Shown: positions 28,111-38,533, numbered from the stretch's first letter. The stretch: DNA of 64,000 bases from Xylanivirga thermophila (GCF_004138105.1 NZ_RXHQ01000007.1:1-64000); one strand, 5' to 3'. Notes: a model not told the origin generated them from the sequence alone. Numbers and translations: made by a program.

Positions 28111-28358
28111 ACATTCACCCCCCTTATAAAGTTAGGGTATATCACTAAGCCTATTTTATAACATGGACAGAGATATAGTAAACAACTATTTAAATATTCC
28201 TTAATTTGTAATTTTAAAATAAACAGCACCATCCCTATGCTCTTCTAACCAGGCATAAGTTTTATACCAATATAATCCATATTACAAAATTCAGTAACTA
28301 TCCTCTAAATTGGTATACATAGGGTTTATAACAAAGAGCTCATATTAAGAATTAATCA

Positions 28359-29471
28359 TCAATGTATATTTGGATAGGTATATATATCACCCTTGTAATT
28401 TTTCATCACTATATCCCTGTCATCTATATCCACTACATACTCTGGATTTATAGGTATCTTTCCTCCTCCACCGGGAGCATCCATTACGAATGTAGGAACA
28501 GCATATCCTGATATATAACCCCTTAGACTTCTCATTATATCAACACCTGCCTCGACCGATGTTCTAAAATGCCATATGCCCTGTGATAAATCACACTGGT
28601 ATAGATAATATGGCCTTACTCGCATCTTTACAAGTTTTAAAAATAGCTCTTTTATAGTTTCCTTGTCATCGTTTACTCCCTTTAAAAGTACCGTTTGATT
28701 TCCCAAAGGTATACCGGCATCCACTATTTTTTCACAAGCCTGTATGGAATATTCCGTTATCTCGTTTGGGTGGTTAAAATGTGTATTTATCCAAATAGGT
28801 TGGTATTTTTTGAGCATGGCAAGCAGTTCATCCGTTATACGCATTGGCAAAACTACTGGAGTGCGGGTACCTATTCGTATTATCTCCACATGTGGTATAT
28901 CCCTTAAAATAGATATAATACGTTCTAAAAATTCATCGGAGAGTATAAATGGGTCACCACCTGACAGTAACACATCCCTTATATTCTTATTACTTTTTAT
29001 ATACTCTACTGCCTGTTCAAACGATTCATAGGTTATGTCACAATCCTCCTGACCAACCATCCGTCTGCGCGTACAATGTCTGCAATACATAGAACATTTG
29101 TTGGTTAATAGGAAGAGTACTCTATCAGGATATCTATGCACTATATTGGGTACAGGTGATAGACCATCTTCATCAAGTGGATCAGATAGCTCATATGGCA
29201 ATATGGTAAGTTCCCTGATATCCGGGATACATTGGGCTTTTATAGGACAATTAGGATTGTCCTGGTCAATAAGGCTGGCATAATATGGGGTAATAGCCAT
29301 ACGAAATTTGTTCAGACAGGCATTTATCTCTTCCTCTTCATCAGTTGAAATACTTATCACCTTTTTAAGAGTTTTGGTATCAGTTATTCTGTTCTTTATC
29401 TGCCATCTCCAATCATCCCATTGCTCTTTTGTTACATCTGACCATGGTTTAATATCCTTATAATCTCGCAT
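28359..29471 (-). CDS. kamA: Lysine 2,3-aminomutase (radical SAM, PLP)
   Basis: 370 residues. The radical-SAM cysteines are 126, 130 and 133 ('CSMYCRHC') and the PLP lysine is 338 in 'PGGGGK'. The two aspartates that bind the substrate's side-chain amino group in lysine aminomutases are present as D294 ('CDLSQG') and D331 ('MDAPGG'). In glutamate 2,3-aminomutase they are replaced by Lys and Asn. So lysine to beta-lysine is the likely reaction. It is about 45 residues shorter than the classical clostridial enzyme. It starts 2 bp after the ATP-grasp gene, with its ribosome binding site inside that gene's last codons. No lysine fermentation genes (kamD, kamE, kdd) are near. Confidence 0.88.
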   Translation of the reverse strand: MRDYKDIKPWSDVTKEQWDDWRWQIKNRITDTKTLKKVISISTDEEEEINACLNKFRMAITPYYASLIDQDNPNCPIKAQCIPDIRELTILPYELSDPLDEDGLSPVPNIVHRYPDRVLFLLTNKCSMYCRHCTRRRMVGQEDCDITYESFEQAVEYIKSNKNIRDVLLSGGDPFILSDEFLERIISILRDIPHVEIIRIGTRTPVVLPMRITDELLAMLKKYQPIWINTHFNHPNEITEYSIQACEKIVDAGIPLGNQTVLLKGVNDDKETIKELFLKLVKMRVRPYYLYQCDLSQGIWHFRTSVEAGVDIMRSLRGYISGYAVPTFVMDAPGGGGKIPINPEYVVDIDDRDIVMKNYKGDIYTYPNIH

Positions 29472-29473
29472 TT

Positions 29474-30493
29474 CTATAGCCCCCTCATATTATAGCGTTT
29501 TAAGGCGCTGTTTAATATGCCCTTTATAAGGGATTTATAATCCATTCCACACATAGAAGCCAACATGGGATAGTCACTATAACCTGGTGTCAATCCTGGA
29601 AGTGGATTGATTTCAATAAAGTATATAGTACCATCTTGAGCCAATCGGAAATCTATCCTGGAAAAATCTCTGCACTTTAATGTATTATATATTTTAAGGG
29701 CAGCATGGGTCATCTTGTCTGCTATACACCCATTTATTCTGGCAGGACAAATATACTCTATATAATCCTTATAATTACATTTTACATTATAACTGTATAT
29801 GCCATACCCTGAGCAATCATTTTTATATGATATCTCCATCGGTGAAAATACCTTTACATCCCCACCATTACCTAAAATACCTATCGTAAACTCCCGACCC
29901 CTTATAAACTCTTCTATAAGCATTGGCTGATTATATTTTTGTAGATTTTTATTTAAAATACTATTAAGCATATCCATATTGTCAGCAACCGCCACATCTG
30001 TTATGCCCTTACTTGAACCCTCCGCATTTGGTTTTATTATCATTGGAAACTTTAACTTGGAATTGACCTTTTGTGATATGTTGGATATCTCTTGATATTT
30101 TGGTGTTCTAACCTTTGCCGTAGCTATAATACGCTTACATAATGCCTTATCAAGGGCTACACACAAGGTTGTTTCATCAGAACCTGTAAAAGGTATGTTG
30201 AAAAAATTGAGTATTGATGGTACCTGGGCCTCTCGCCCCCTCCCTAATCTACCTTCTGCAATATTAAATACCATATCTAGATTAGTATCCTTAAGCCTAT
30301 CGAAAAGATAATCATCAGCTTCTAAAAGTTCTACATTACATCCTAGATCCTCAATGGTATTTTTTATTGTTAGAACAGTATCAAGGCTGTCATACTCAGC
30401 CTCTTCATCTTCTACATCGGACTGTAGTCCCTTTTTTACGTTATAAGTTATGCCTATGGTATAAAGTGGTATAGGCTCACTTTCCTTTTCCAA
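29474..30493 (-). CDS. ATP-grasp ligase of the D-alanine:D-alanine ligase family
   Basis: 339 residues. The preATP region is followed by the ATP-grasp core with 'KFPMIIKPNAEGSSKGI', 'QPMLIEEFIRGREFT' and the metal-binding end 'FSRIDFRL...FIEINPLPGLTPGYSDYP'. It resembles Ddl but lies with lysine 2,3-aminomutase instead of wall genes. Tight coupling to kamA suggests it joins beta-lysine or another amino acid to an acceptor; this is inference. TTG at 30493 (GGAGAG 8 bp upstream) is preferred to GTG at 30502. Confidence 0.85.
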   Translation of the reverse strand: MEKESEPIPLYTIGITYNVKKGLQSDVEDEEAEYDSLDTVLTIKNTIEDLGCNVELLEADDYLFDRLKDTNLDMVFNIAEGRLGRGREAQVPSILNFFNIPFTGSDETTLCVALDKALCKRIIATAKVRTPKYQEISNISQKVNSKLKFPMIIKPNAEGSSKGITDVAVADNMDMLNSILNKNLQKYNQPMLIEEFIRGREFTIGILGNGGDVKVFSPMEISYKNDCSGYGIYSYNVKCNYKDYIEYICPARINGCIADKMTHAALKIYNTLKCRDFSRIDFRLAQDGTIYFIEINPLPGLTPGYSDYPMLASMCGMDYKSLIKGILNSALKRYNMRGL

Positions 30494-30570
30494 TTTTATC
30501 ACTCTCCAATCAAGCTTTTATATTATAGGTTTTATCTAATTATAGCAAACCCATAGATAATTAAAATAGT

Positions 30571-30607
30571 AAAAAAACGCCGTATTTTATAATATATACA
30601 GCGTTTC
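30571..30607 (-). terminator. Terminator after the rhomboid gene
   Basis: On the minus strand the stem AAACGCTGTAT/ATACGGCGTTT is followed by a T-run. It separates the rhomboid gene from the ATP-grasp-kamA operon. Confidence 0.75.
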
Positions 30608-30675
30608 CCAGTTATTCTTGGTTTAGGACCAAATCTCATTGTTTATTAAATTTTTTTATTATATTAAATACCTAA

Positions 30676-31326
30676 TCAATAATAATCTTTTGTTCTAAAG
30701 AAATTTTGTAAAAACATTCCTGATAAAAATCCCCCTACATGCCCCCACCAGGCTACTCCACCTGCTGCACTGCCTAGTATCCAGTTTACAGTACCTGAAT
30801 ATAGTTGGCTTAAAAACCAAAAGAACAAAAATATAACTGCCGGCACCCTTATAAACATTGGGAACACAAAAAACGTAGGAATAAGAGTTACAATCCTGGC
30901 ATGTGGATATAGAAGAAAATATGCACCCATAACCCCTGCAACTGCACCCGATGCACCTATAGTTGGAACATCTGAAACTGCATTAAATGCAGTATGGGTA
31001 TATCCTGACGCTATACCACATAATAAATAAAATACCAAAAATTTAAAATGCCCCATGCTATCCTCTACATTATCGCCAAACAGCCACAAAGACCACATAT
31101 TTCCAAGCAAATGCAACCAACTTCCATGCAAGAACACACTTGTTATAAGGGGCAGATGGTGCTCATGCAGCTTTACAGGGATAAGCCCATATCTATAGAT
31201 AAACTGGACCATTTCTTGTTGCGGCATCAATGCCTGGTATATGAATATTATCGTATTTAATATTACTATAGTCTTTGTAACTACAGGAGGTTTTTCACTC
31301 CGAACCGTATCCCTTAGTGGAATCAC
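30676..31326 (-). CDS. Rhomboid-family intramembrane serine protease
   Basis: 216 residues with six or more membrane helices. The catalytic serine is in 'GASGAVAGVMGAYF', the histidine in 'WWGHVGGFLSG', and the conserved Asn/loop in 'HLLGNMWSLWLFG'. It cleaves membrane proteins within the bilayer; the substrate is unknown. GTG start with GGAGGT 8 bp upstream. Confidence 0.93.
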   Translation of the reverse strand: MIPLRDTVRSEKPPVVTKTIVILNTIIFIYQALMPQQEMVQFIYRYGLIPVKLHEHHLPLITSVFLHGSWLHLLGNMWSLWLFGDNVEDSMGHFKFLVFYLLCGIASGYTHTAFNAVSDVPTIGASGAVAGVMGAYFLLYPHARIVTLIPTFFVFPMFIRVPAVIFLFFWFLSQLYSGTVNWILGSAAGGVAWWGHVGGFLSGMFLQNFFRTKDYY

Positions 31327-31346
31327 CTATTAGTACCTCCGTAAAA

Positions 31347-31751
31347 TCAACTATTTTCTTTAACATATTTAGCAAATTCTTTATCCATTTTACTTATATG
31401 ATTAATAAACCAATCTACAACTTCTCTATTGAATTGTATCGTAAAATGGAGGGTAGGACCTTCTTCTTCAAACTGTTTTTTTAACTGCTCAACTTTTTCT
31501 AAAAAGTTTTTATGCACCCTTGCATGATTTTCGTACAGGGGATAGTTGTATTTTCTTTGATAGGCTTCCTCGTCTTTCAAATGAGTAACAGCATATTCAG
31601 ATACAAACTCAAGAGTATCCTTTACTTCTTCTTTCCCCTTACCATTAGCGCATGCTTCCAGAAGATCACTGGCATGTTCTATAAGAGCCTTATGCTGCTT
31701 ATCCAATTCCTCTATACCAATTTCAAGATCTTTTCTCCATACTATAGCCAT
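31347..31751 (-). CDS. Bacteriohemerythrin (copy 1)
   Basis: A 134-residue four-helix protein with a complete di-iron oxygen-binding site: H in 'DKQHKAL', H and E in 'THLKDEEAY', H-x3-H in 'ENHARVHKNF', and H/D in 'INHISKMDKEF'. It binds or senses oxygen in anaerobes. It is a close paralogue of the next gene, so the pair comes from tandem duplication. GGGGGT precedes the ATG. Confidence 0.93.
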   Translation of the reverse strand: MAIVWRKDLEIGIEELDKQHKALIEHASDLLEACANGKGKEEVKDTLEFVSEYAVTHLKDEEAYQRKYNYPLYENHARVHKNFLEKVEQLKKQFEEEGPTLHFTIQFNREVVDWFINHISKMDKEFAKYVKENS

Positions 31752-31789
31752 ATCATTACCCCCATTCTTTATATTATGCTAAACATATA

Positions 31790-32206
31790 TTATTTGTCCT
31801 GTGTATAATTTTCTTTTACATATTTAGCAAATTCCTTATCCATCTTGCCTATATGATTTATAAGCCAATCGACCACCCGCTTATTAAACTGTACAGTAAA
31901 CCTAAGGGTTGGTCCCTGCTCATCGAATTCCTGTTTTAGATTTTCCACCTCTTGTAGAAAATCTTCATGCACCTTTGCATGTAAATCATATAAAGGATAA
32001 TTATATTTTTTTTGATAGGCCTCTTCATCTTTGAAATGGGTAACTACATAACTGGCCAAAAAGTCTAACGTCTCCTTTACCTCTTCCTTGCCCTTACCTT
32101 GGGCACATGCCTCAAGAAGTATATTGGCCTGCTCTATAAGAGCTTTGTGCTGATCATCTATGCTCTCTATACCCGTTTCTAAATCCTTCCTCCACATTAT
32201 AGCCAT
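31790..32206 (-). CDS. Bacteriohemerythrin (copy 2)
   Basis: 138 residues, clearly similar to the downstream paralogue over its whole length, with the same ligands ('DDQHKAL', 'THFKDEEAY', 'DLHAKVHEDF', 'INHIGKMDKEF'). ATG at 32206 aligns with the paralogue's start; a GTG at 32221 would add five residues. The 38-bp gap to copy 1 suggests one transcript. Confidence 0.92.
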   Translation of the reverse strand: MAIMWRKDLETGIESIDDQHKALIEQANILLEACAQGKGKEEVKETLDFLASYVVTHFKDEEAYQKKYNYPLYDLHAKVHEDFLQEVENLKQEFDEQGPTLRFTVQFNKRVVDWLINHIGKMDKEFAKYVKENYTQDK

Positions 32207-32237
32207 ACTGAAATTCGCCACCTATCTATCTTTTACA

Positions 32238-32714
32238 TTAATATCTAATCATACGTCCATATATGCCTGGTACGGAATCTTCTATCACGGTAGCTCCCGC
32301 CACCTTTTGATAAAATGGGATTGCACCACCTGTACCACCTATAATAGCATATGCATATCCCTGTTCATACATTGCATGGAGGCAAGCCAGTAACAGTGCC
32401 TTACCTATACCTTTGCCACGTACATTCTCATCTATCCCAGTAGGTCCAAAAAAATCCTTGCATGTTGCATCATAGCATGCAAAACCTATCACTTTTTTGT
32501 CCTGCACAGCTATAAAACAAGATATAGGGCTATTTGAAAAAGCCACATCACATTCGCTAGCCCAACCATCACCAAAGGTTTCCCTTACGTATTCCACTAC
32601 TTTGAATTTATCTGGTGCTAACGCCCTTTTTATGTATATGCCCTGCTCCTCAAGTTTTTTTATATTTTCACTATTGTCGGGCAGGTCATATAGCTTTACT
32701 AGCATATCCGACAT
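32238..32714 (-). CDS. GNAT-family N-acetyltransferase
   Basis: 158 residues with the acetyl-CoA loop 'VRGKGIGKALLLACLHAM' (about 98-115) and the C-terminal 'GGTGGAIPFYQKVAG'. The acceptor is unknown. TGAGGAGG precedes the ATG. It lies in a run of minus-strand genes between CheW and the hemerythrins. Confidence 0.9.
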   Translation of the reverse strand: MSDMLVKLYDLPDNSENIKKLEEQGIYIKRALAPDKFKVVEYVRETFGDGWASECDVAFSNSPISCFIAVQDKKVIGFACYDATCKDFFGPTGIDENVRGKGIGKALLLACLHAMYEQGYAYAIIGGTGGAIPFYQKVAGATVIEDSVPGIYGRMIRY

Positions 32715-32783
32715 ATAATATCATCCTCCTCACCATCTGCCATATTAGATAGATAAACAATAATATCAAAACAAAACATATTT

Positions 32784-33230
32784 TTATAACGCTGATATTA
32801 CTTCTTTTTCCTCAACGGTGAATATTTTGGACAAGTCCAAGATCACCACTAGTTTGTCCTTAAGCTTTGCCATACCACTTATATACTCTTTCTTTATCTT
32901 TGTCATATCAGGTGCCTCACCTATTATAGAATCATCTACCCTTAGTACTTCAGTAACCTCATCTACAATAAATGCAGCCTTCACATCTCCTACTTCAGCT
33001 ATTATAAAACGTGCCCCTTGTTTATAGGCAGCCTCACCAAGGTGAAACCGCTTTTTTAAATCCATAACCGGCACCATAGTGCCCCTGTAGTCAATTACCC
33101 CTTCTATAAAATCAGGATTATTTGGCACTTTAGTAGGCTGCTCTGGGAATATAATCTCCTGTACATTGTATATATGGGCAGCATACATCTCCTCGCCAAG
33201 TCTAAATACTACAAACTGTTGCTCAGCCAA
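32784..33230 (-). CDS. cheW: Chemotaxis coupling protein CheW
   Basis: A 148-residue CheW-like double-barrel domain ('FVVFRLGEEMYAAHIYNVQEII', 'GVIDYRGTMVPVMDLKKRF', 'AAFIVDEVTEVLRV'). It links chemoreceptors to the CheA kinase. Start is TTG with GGGGGTG 6 bp upstream. It is isolated from other che genes and sits 14 bp downstream of prfB. Confidence 0.93.
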   Translation of the reverse strand: MAEQQFVVFRLGEEMYAAHIYNVQEIIFPEQPTKVPNNPDFIEGVIDYRGTMVPVMDLKKRFHLGEAAYKQGARFIIAEVGDVKAAFIVDEVTEVLRVDDSIIGEAPDMTKIKKEYISGMAKLKDKLVVILDLSKIFTVEEKEVISAL

Positions 33231-33244
33231 TTATTACACCCCCT

Positions 33245-34346
33245 TTACGCCATCATTTGAAGATAGGCATTTATAAACATATCCAAATCACCGTCCATGA
33301 CGGACTGGATATTTCCTACTTCCACTCCTGTTCTGTGATCCTTTACCATACTGTACGGGTGGAACACATACGAACGTATTTGGCTACCCCATTCAATACG
33401 CTTTAGTTCACCCTTCATGTCCCTTATCTTTTCTTCTGCTTCCTGCTCCTTTAATGCCAAAAGCCTGGCCTTTAGCACCTTCATTGCCGTTTCTCGATTT
33501 TGGATCTGGGAACGCTCATTCTGACACTGTACCACAGTATTGGTCGGTAAATGGGTAATTCTAACAGCAGATTCAGTCTTATTGACATGCTGTCCCCCTG
33601 CACCACCAGAGCGATAGGTATCTATCTTTAAATCCTCAGGTCTTATCTCTATATCTATATCGTTGTCAAGCTCAGGCATTACATCTGCCGATGCAAATGA
33701 AGTATGGCGCCTTCCTGAAGAATCAAATGGGGATATTCTCACTAGCCTATGAACTCCCTTTTCAGCCTTTAAATAGCCATAGGCATTAGGTCCACTTATC
33801 TGAAATGTAACACTTTTTATGCCCGCTTCCTCACCAGGCAAAAGATCCAGGGTTTCTACCTTATACCCCTTATCCTCTCCCCATCTTACATACATTCTAT
33901 ATAGCATGGATGTCCAGTCCATAGCTTCTGTACCACCGGCTCCTGCATGAAGAGAAATAATAGCATTATTCTTATCATATGGACCACTTAATAGAGTTTC
34001 CAATTTTAGATGTTCTATTTGGGTACTTAGTTCTTTTATAGTATGTCCAATCTCATCGGCAAGGGACAATTCTCCCTCTTCTTCAGCCAGTTCTATCAGC
34101 ACATAGGCATCCTCCACACTAGAACTTAATTTTGTATAATTTTCAATTCTGTCCTTTAAATATTTTATTTCTTGGGTTACCTTTTGACTCTTCTCTAAAT
34201 CATTCCAAAAATCCGGATCACTCATCTGTTTTTCCAGTTCTTCTATGCGTTTCTTTGATCCAGGGATGTCAAAGAGACTCACCAACCTGGGATAATGTTT
34301 TAGATAATTCATCGAGTTCAAATTTTGACTCTTCAATTTCTATCAT
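33245..34346 (-). CDS. prfB: Peptide chain release factor 2 with programmed +1 frameshift
   Basis: The full protein is 366 residues and reads UGA/UAA stops. Translation starts at ATG 34346 (AGGGTG upstream), reads 25 codons to CTT TGA C (34274-34268), then shifts +1 to continue as [13 protein letters not shown]. The peptidyl-transferase motif '[16 protein letters not shown]' and the anticodon-like tripeptide in 'ISPFDSS' are intact. The frameshift makes synthesis self-limiting: when RF2 is plentiful, UGA is read as stop. It follows secA by 14 bp, a common clostridial arrangement. Confidence 0.97.
34268..34274 (-). promoter_or_regulatory. prfB programmed frameshift site
   Basis: CTT TGA C on the minus strand at codons 25-26, the canonical RF2 autoregulatory slip site. 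Purine-rich GGTTGGTGAG upstream may act as the stimulatory Shine-Dalgarno-like element, although it is weaker than the E. coli one. Confidence 0.93.
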
Positions 34347-34360
34347 ATTATTCACCCTTC

Positions 34361-37054
34361 CTATGCGTTTTTACCACAACATTTTTTATATTTTTTGCCA
34401 CTGCCACATGGGCAGGGGTCATTTCGACCTATCTTCTCGCCCTTTACTATGGGGCGTCTTACTGTTTCTTCTTCTCCGCCATGGCTGGCATGCAATGGTT
34501 TTGCTACCTGCTCCCGCCTTGGCATCTCTTTTTCTATCTTTAGATGATACAATATGGATATTGTCTCCTCCTGTATACCATGTATCATCTCTTCAAACAT
34601 TTCATATCCTTCTATTTTATACTCTATTACAGGGTCATGCTGGCCATATGCCCTAAGACCTATGCCTTGACGAAGCTGATCCATGGCATCTATATGATCC
34701 ATCCACTTCTGATCCACTACCTTTAAGAGGATGACCCGCTCAGCTTCCCTCATATTATCAAAGCCGATTTCCTCTTCTTTTCTGTCATATTCTGCCCTAG
34801 CAATCTCCATAACGCGCCCTTTTAAATCTTCCTTTGTAAGATCAAATACCTCCTCTTCCGGTATGATAAGGGCACCTTTAGGCAAGAAAATCCTCTCTAG
34901 ATGTTCAATAAGCCCCTTTATATTCCATTCCTCAGGATGGGGCACATCTCCGGTATACATATTTAAAATATCTTCCACAAGGGTATCTAGCATATCCATT
35001 ACGGCATCCTTTATGTTTTCACCCTCTAGCACTCGACGCCTTTGACCATATATTATCTCTCGCTGTATGTTCATCACATCATCATATTGGAGCACATGGC
35101 GCCTTATATCAAAGTTTCTGCCTTCCACCCTCTTTTGAGCCTGTTCTATCTGCCCGGATAACAGGCCATATTCTATAGGCTGACCCTCGTCTACTCCCAG
35201 TCTTTCAGCTATACCCTTTACCTTGTCAGAGCCAAATAGACGCATAAGATCATCTTCAAGTGAAATGTAGAATTTCGAAGATCCAGGATCTCCCTGTCTT
35301 CCAGAACGACCTCTAAGCTGATTATCTATACGCCTACTTTCATGTCTTTCCGTACCTATTATGTGAAGGCCGCCTGCCTCTAATACCTTGTTCCTCTCTT
35401 CTTCAGTCTCCATGTGATATTTTTCATACAGGGCTTTATATATATTTCTAGCCTCCAATATATCCTTGTCATCTATCTCTTCCTGACTGGTTACATAGGA
35501 TATCATCTCCTCTGAATACCCCTGCCTTCGCATCTCTTTTTTAGCCATGAACTCCGGATTGCCTCCAAGGAGTATATCAGTACCACGCCCAGCCATGTTA
35601 GTGGCTATTGTAACGGCCTTGTACTTACCAGCCTGTGCTACTATCTCAGCTTCCTTTTCATGATATTTTGCATTTAATACCTCATGTGGTATACCTCGCT
35701 TTTTAAGCATATCACTGAGCATTTCAGATGTGTCTATGGATACAGTACCAACTAATATTGGCTGACCTATGGCATGCCTTTGTTCTATCTCGTCTACCAC
35801 CGCATTAAACTTGGCCCGCCTTGTCATGTATATAACATCGTTATAGTCCCTTCTTATCATTGGACGATTTGTAGGAATAACTACAACATCGAGGCCATAG
35901 ATGGTCTTAAATTCATCCTCCTCGGTCTTGGCTGTACCAGTCATACCGGATAGCTTGTTATACATACGAAAATAATTCTGAAACGTGATAGTTGCAAGTG
36001 TCTTGCTCTCCCGCTCTACCTTCACACCTTCCTTGGCCTCTATAGCCTGATGCAATCCATCACTGTACCTTCTACCCGTCATAAGACGTCCTGTAAACTC
36101 ATCGACTATTATAACCTGCCCATCCTTTACTACATAGTCCTTATCCCGCTTCATAAGGGCATGGGCCTTAAGTGCTTGATTTATATGATGGGAAATCTCT
36201 ATATTCTCCGGATCGGCTAGATTCTCTAGATTGAAATATTTCTCTGCCTTATCTACTCCTTCTTCAGTTAAATGTACTGTGTTGGCCTTTTCATCAGATT
36301 CATAGTCTTCTTCTTTTTTAAGGCGGGAGATAAATCTATCTACCTGAAAATACAGATCCGTAGATTTATCCCCAGGGCCTGATATAATAAGAGGAGTCCT
36401 GGCTTCATCTATTAATATGGAGTCCACTTCATCCACTATGGCAAAGTTTAACTCCCTTTGCACCATTTCTTCCTTATATATCACCATATTATCCCTTAAA
36501 TAATCAAAACCAAATTCATTATTGGTACCATAGGTAATATCAGCGCCATAGTTTTTTCTACGTTCCTCAGAGCTCATATCATGAGCTATAAGACCCACAG
36601 ACAGCCCCAAAAATTTATATATTTTTCCCATCCATTCACTATCACGACGTGCTAGATAGTCATTTACCGTAACTATATGGACTCCCTTACCCGTGAGTGC
36701 ATTTAGATAGGCTGGCAAAGTAGCTACCAAAGTCTTACCTTCACCTGTCTTCATTTCAGCTATACGCCCTTGATGAAGCACTATACCACCTATTAGCTGT
36801 ACCTTAAAATGTCTCATACCCAATACCCTTGAAGATGCTTCCCGTACTACCGCAAATGCTTCTGGAAGCAGATCATCTAAGGTTTCTCCATTATTAAGAC
36901 GCTCTTTAAACTCACCTGTCTTTGACTTGAGTTCATTGTCGGTAAGTCCTCTCATATATGATTCTAATCCTTCTATCTGATCAACGGTCTTGCTTAGCCT
37001 TTTTATCTCCTTTTCATTAGGATCGCCAAATATTCTTTTTAATGCTCCTAACAT
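34361..37054 (-). CDS. secA: Preprotein translocase ATPase SecA
   Basis: An 897-residue motor that pushes preproteins through SecYEG. Walker A is '[17 protein letters not shown]' (about residue 100), DEAD-type Walker B is '[19 protein letters not shown]' (about 200), and the second helicase half has '[13 protein letters not shown]' and '[13 protein letters not shown]'. The C-terminal zinc-binding tail '[13 protein letters not shown]' allows contact with SecB or ribosomes. GAGGTG precedes the ATG. It lies between hpf and prfB. Confidence 0.98.
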   Translation of the reverse strand: MLGALKRIFGDPNEKEIKRLSKTVDQIEGLESYMRGLTDNELKSKTGEFKERLNNGETLDDLLPEAFAVVREASSRVLGMRHFKVQLIGGIVLHQGRIAEMKTGEGKTLVATLPAYLNALTGKGVHIVTVNDYLARRDSEWMGKIYKFLGLSVGLIAHDMSSEERRKNYGADITYGTNNEFGFDYLRDNMVIYKEEMVQRELNFAIVDEVDSILIDEARTPLIISGPGDKSTDLYFQVDRFISRLKKEEDYESDEKANTVHLTEEGVDKAEKYFNLENLADPENIEISHHINQALKAHALMKRDKDYVVKDGQVIIVDEFTGRLMTGRRYSDGLHQAIEAKEGVKVERESKTLATITFQNYFRMYNKLSGMTGTAKTEEDEFKTIYGLDVVVIPTNRPMIRRDYNDVIYMTRRAKFNAVVDEIEQRHAIGQPILVGTVSIDTSEMLSDMLKKRGIPHEVLNAKYHEKEAEIVAQAGKYKAVTIATNMAGRGTDILLGGNPEFMAKKEMRRQGYSEEMISYVTSQEEIDDKDILEARNIYKALYEKYHMETEEERNKVLEAGGLHIIGTERHESRRIDNQLRGRSGRQGDPGSSKFYISLEDDLMRLFGSDKVKGIAERLGVDEGQPIEYGLLSGQIEQAQKRVEGRNFDIRRHVLQYDDVMNIQREIIYGQRRRVLEGENIKDAVMDMLDTLVEDILNMYTGDVPHPEEWNIKGLIEHLERIFLPKGALIIPEEEVFDLTKEDLKGRVMEIARAEYDRKEEEIGFDNMREAERVILLKVVDQKWMDHIDAMDQLRQGIGLRAYGQHDPVIEYKIEGYEMFEEMIHGIQEETISILYHLKIEKEMPRREQVAKPLHASHGGEEETVRRPIVKGEKIGRNDPCPCGSGKKYKKCCGKNA

Positions 37055-37231
37055 ATCAACACCTCAATAATATCCTTTTTATACTAATACTTAATTTTAA
37101 CATCTATTCTAACAATATTCAAGGACAAAAGAAATTCGCTTTAATTCATAGCTTTAAAATAAATAGCGGGATATAAATGGTATGAAATTGAATGACACAT
37201 GGGAGTGTCCTATTAAGCTAAAAATACATTT

Positions 37232-37259
37232 AAAAAAGGAGCGATATTCGCTCCTTTTA
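37232..37259 (-). terminator. Terminator after hpf
   Basis: Stem AAAAGGAGCGA/TCGCTCCTTTT with a short loop, followed by T-residues on the minus strand. It separates hpf from secA. Confidence 0.88.
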
Positions 37260-37264
37260 ATATT

Positions 37265-37804
37265 TTATAGATATTCCGGCTCTATAAGCCCATAATTACC
37301 ATCTTTTCTCTTATATACTACATTTACTTCATCACTTTCTGCATTTATAAATACAAAAAATGCATGCCCCAAAAGATCCATCTGAAGTATTGCCTCTTCA
37401 ACATGCATGGGCTTTACGGCAAAACGTTTTGTTTTTACCAATTTTGGCATATCAACTTCCTCAGGTTCAAACGCTTCACTAAACACCGGTTTTTCGTACT
37501 TAAAGGCACCTGACCTTATCTTCTTACTCAGTTTAGTTCGGTGCTTATGTATCTGCTTTTCCAGCTTATCTAGCACCTTATCAATTGTTATATACATATC
37601 ATCAGTGGAATCCTCTGCCCTTATGACTATACCGTTAAATGGAATGGTGACCTCCATTATATGGCGGTTTTTTTCAACTGACATTGTTACATATACTTCG
37701 GTATTTTCGTCAAAATAACGCTCTAATTTGCCTACCTTTTTATATACCTGATCTCTAAGTGCATCTGTAATTTCAATGTTCTTTCCACTTAATATAATAC
37801 GCAT
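37265..37804 (-). CDS. hpf: Ribosome hibernation promoting factor, long form
   Basis: 179 residues. The N-terminal S30AE domain (about 1-100) binds the 30S subunit. The linker and C-terminal dimerisation domain ('KTKRFAVKPMHVEEAILQMDLLGHAFFVFIN') define the long form that alone forms 100S ribosome dimers in stationary phase. GAAAGGAG precedes the ATG. The same gene is also called raiA or yfiA. Confidence 0.96.
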   Translation of the reverse strand: MRIILSGKNIEITDALRDQVYKKVGKLERYFDENTEVYVTMSVEKNRHIMEVTIPFNGIVIRAEDSTDDMYITIDKVLDKLEKQIHKHRTKLSKKIRSGAFKYEKPVFSEAFEPEEVDMPKLVKTKRFAVKPMHVEEAILQMDLLGHAFFVFINAESDEVNVVYKRKDGNYGLIEPEYL

Positions 37805-37930
37805 AGCGGTCAGCTCCTTTCAAAATAAAACCTTATATTATATATATTCGACAAATAAAAAGTAATTCCTTCTAATACATTTATACCCCCAACCTATTTT
37901 ATTAAACATGCCTTTTAGAAAATAGGCAAC

Positions 37931-37961
37931 AAAAAAGATAAAGCCCATTATGACTTTATCT
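37931..37961 (-). terminator. Terminator after the amino-acid transporter operon region
   Basis: Stem AGATAAAG/CTTTATCT followed by T6 on the minus strand. The stop of the 38520-37948 gene lies in the loop. Confidence 0.8.
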
Positions 37962-38520
37962 TAGAAAATTTCATATTGGAATCTATTTCTTCTATTTTCT
38001 CATCGGTACATGAAGATATGGAAACAAGTCTCCATGTATTTTTCTCCATATCCAATTCAAACTCCATATATGCCTTCTTGTTCTTCCATTCATACATGGC
38101 ATAAATGGCACGTGCATCCTCAGTATCGTACATTTTGCTGCTTAAGGACAGCTTATAATCATCAACATCTGGAAAATTTGAAAGTATGGCTTCATCCATT
38201 GGGATAAAACTGCTTGAAACCAAATCTTTACACTTTAATATATCGACTACTTTTGAAATTTCATTATCCCGTTCTTCAATAATAACATCACTACAGCGCT
38301 CAACAAATAGTGGTGCCTGATAATCTATAGTAAACCTATATAATGAAATAAAAAAGGCCATAATAATCCCGCATATCAATACCATTGCAATAATTCGCGT
38401 ATAAAATGCTTTTTTATCATTCTCTTTAGCTGATTTATTTATCCTTTTTACATATGCCGTTATAATAGGCATCAAGGAAAGTATTATAAACACAGCAAAT
38501 ACAATTTTAGCTCCTTGCAA
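37948..38520 (-). CDS. Unknown membrane protein with two N-terminal helices
   Basis: 190 residues: helices at about 5-24 and 42-66, then an extracytoplasmic domain (about 70-190) ending in 'TWRLVSISSCTDEKIEEID'. Two or three cysteines lie outside the membrane. TTG start with GAGGAGG upstream. It is 13 bp downstream of the glnQ-like gene, so it may be co-transcribed with the transporter. I do not recognise the family. Confidence 0.7.
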   Translation of the reverse strand: MQGAKIVFAVFIILSLMPIITAYVKRINKSAKENDKKAFYTRIIAMVLICGIIMAFFISLYRFTIDYQAPLFVERCSDVIIEERDNEISKVVDILKCKDLVSSSFIPMDEAILSNFPDVDDYKLSLSSKMYDTEDARAIYAMYEWKNKKAYMEFELDMEKNTWRLVSISSCTDEKIEEIDSNMKFSKIKS

Positions 38521-38533
38521 AGATATCCTCCTC

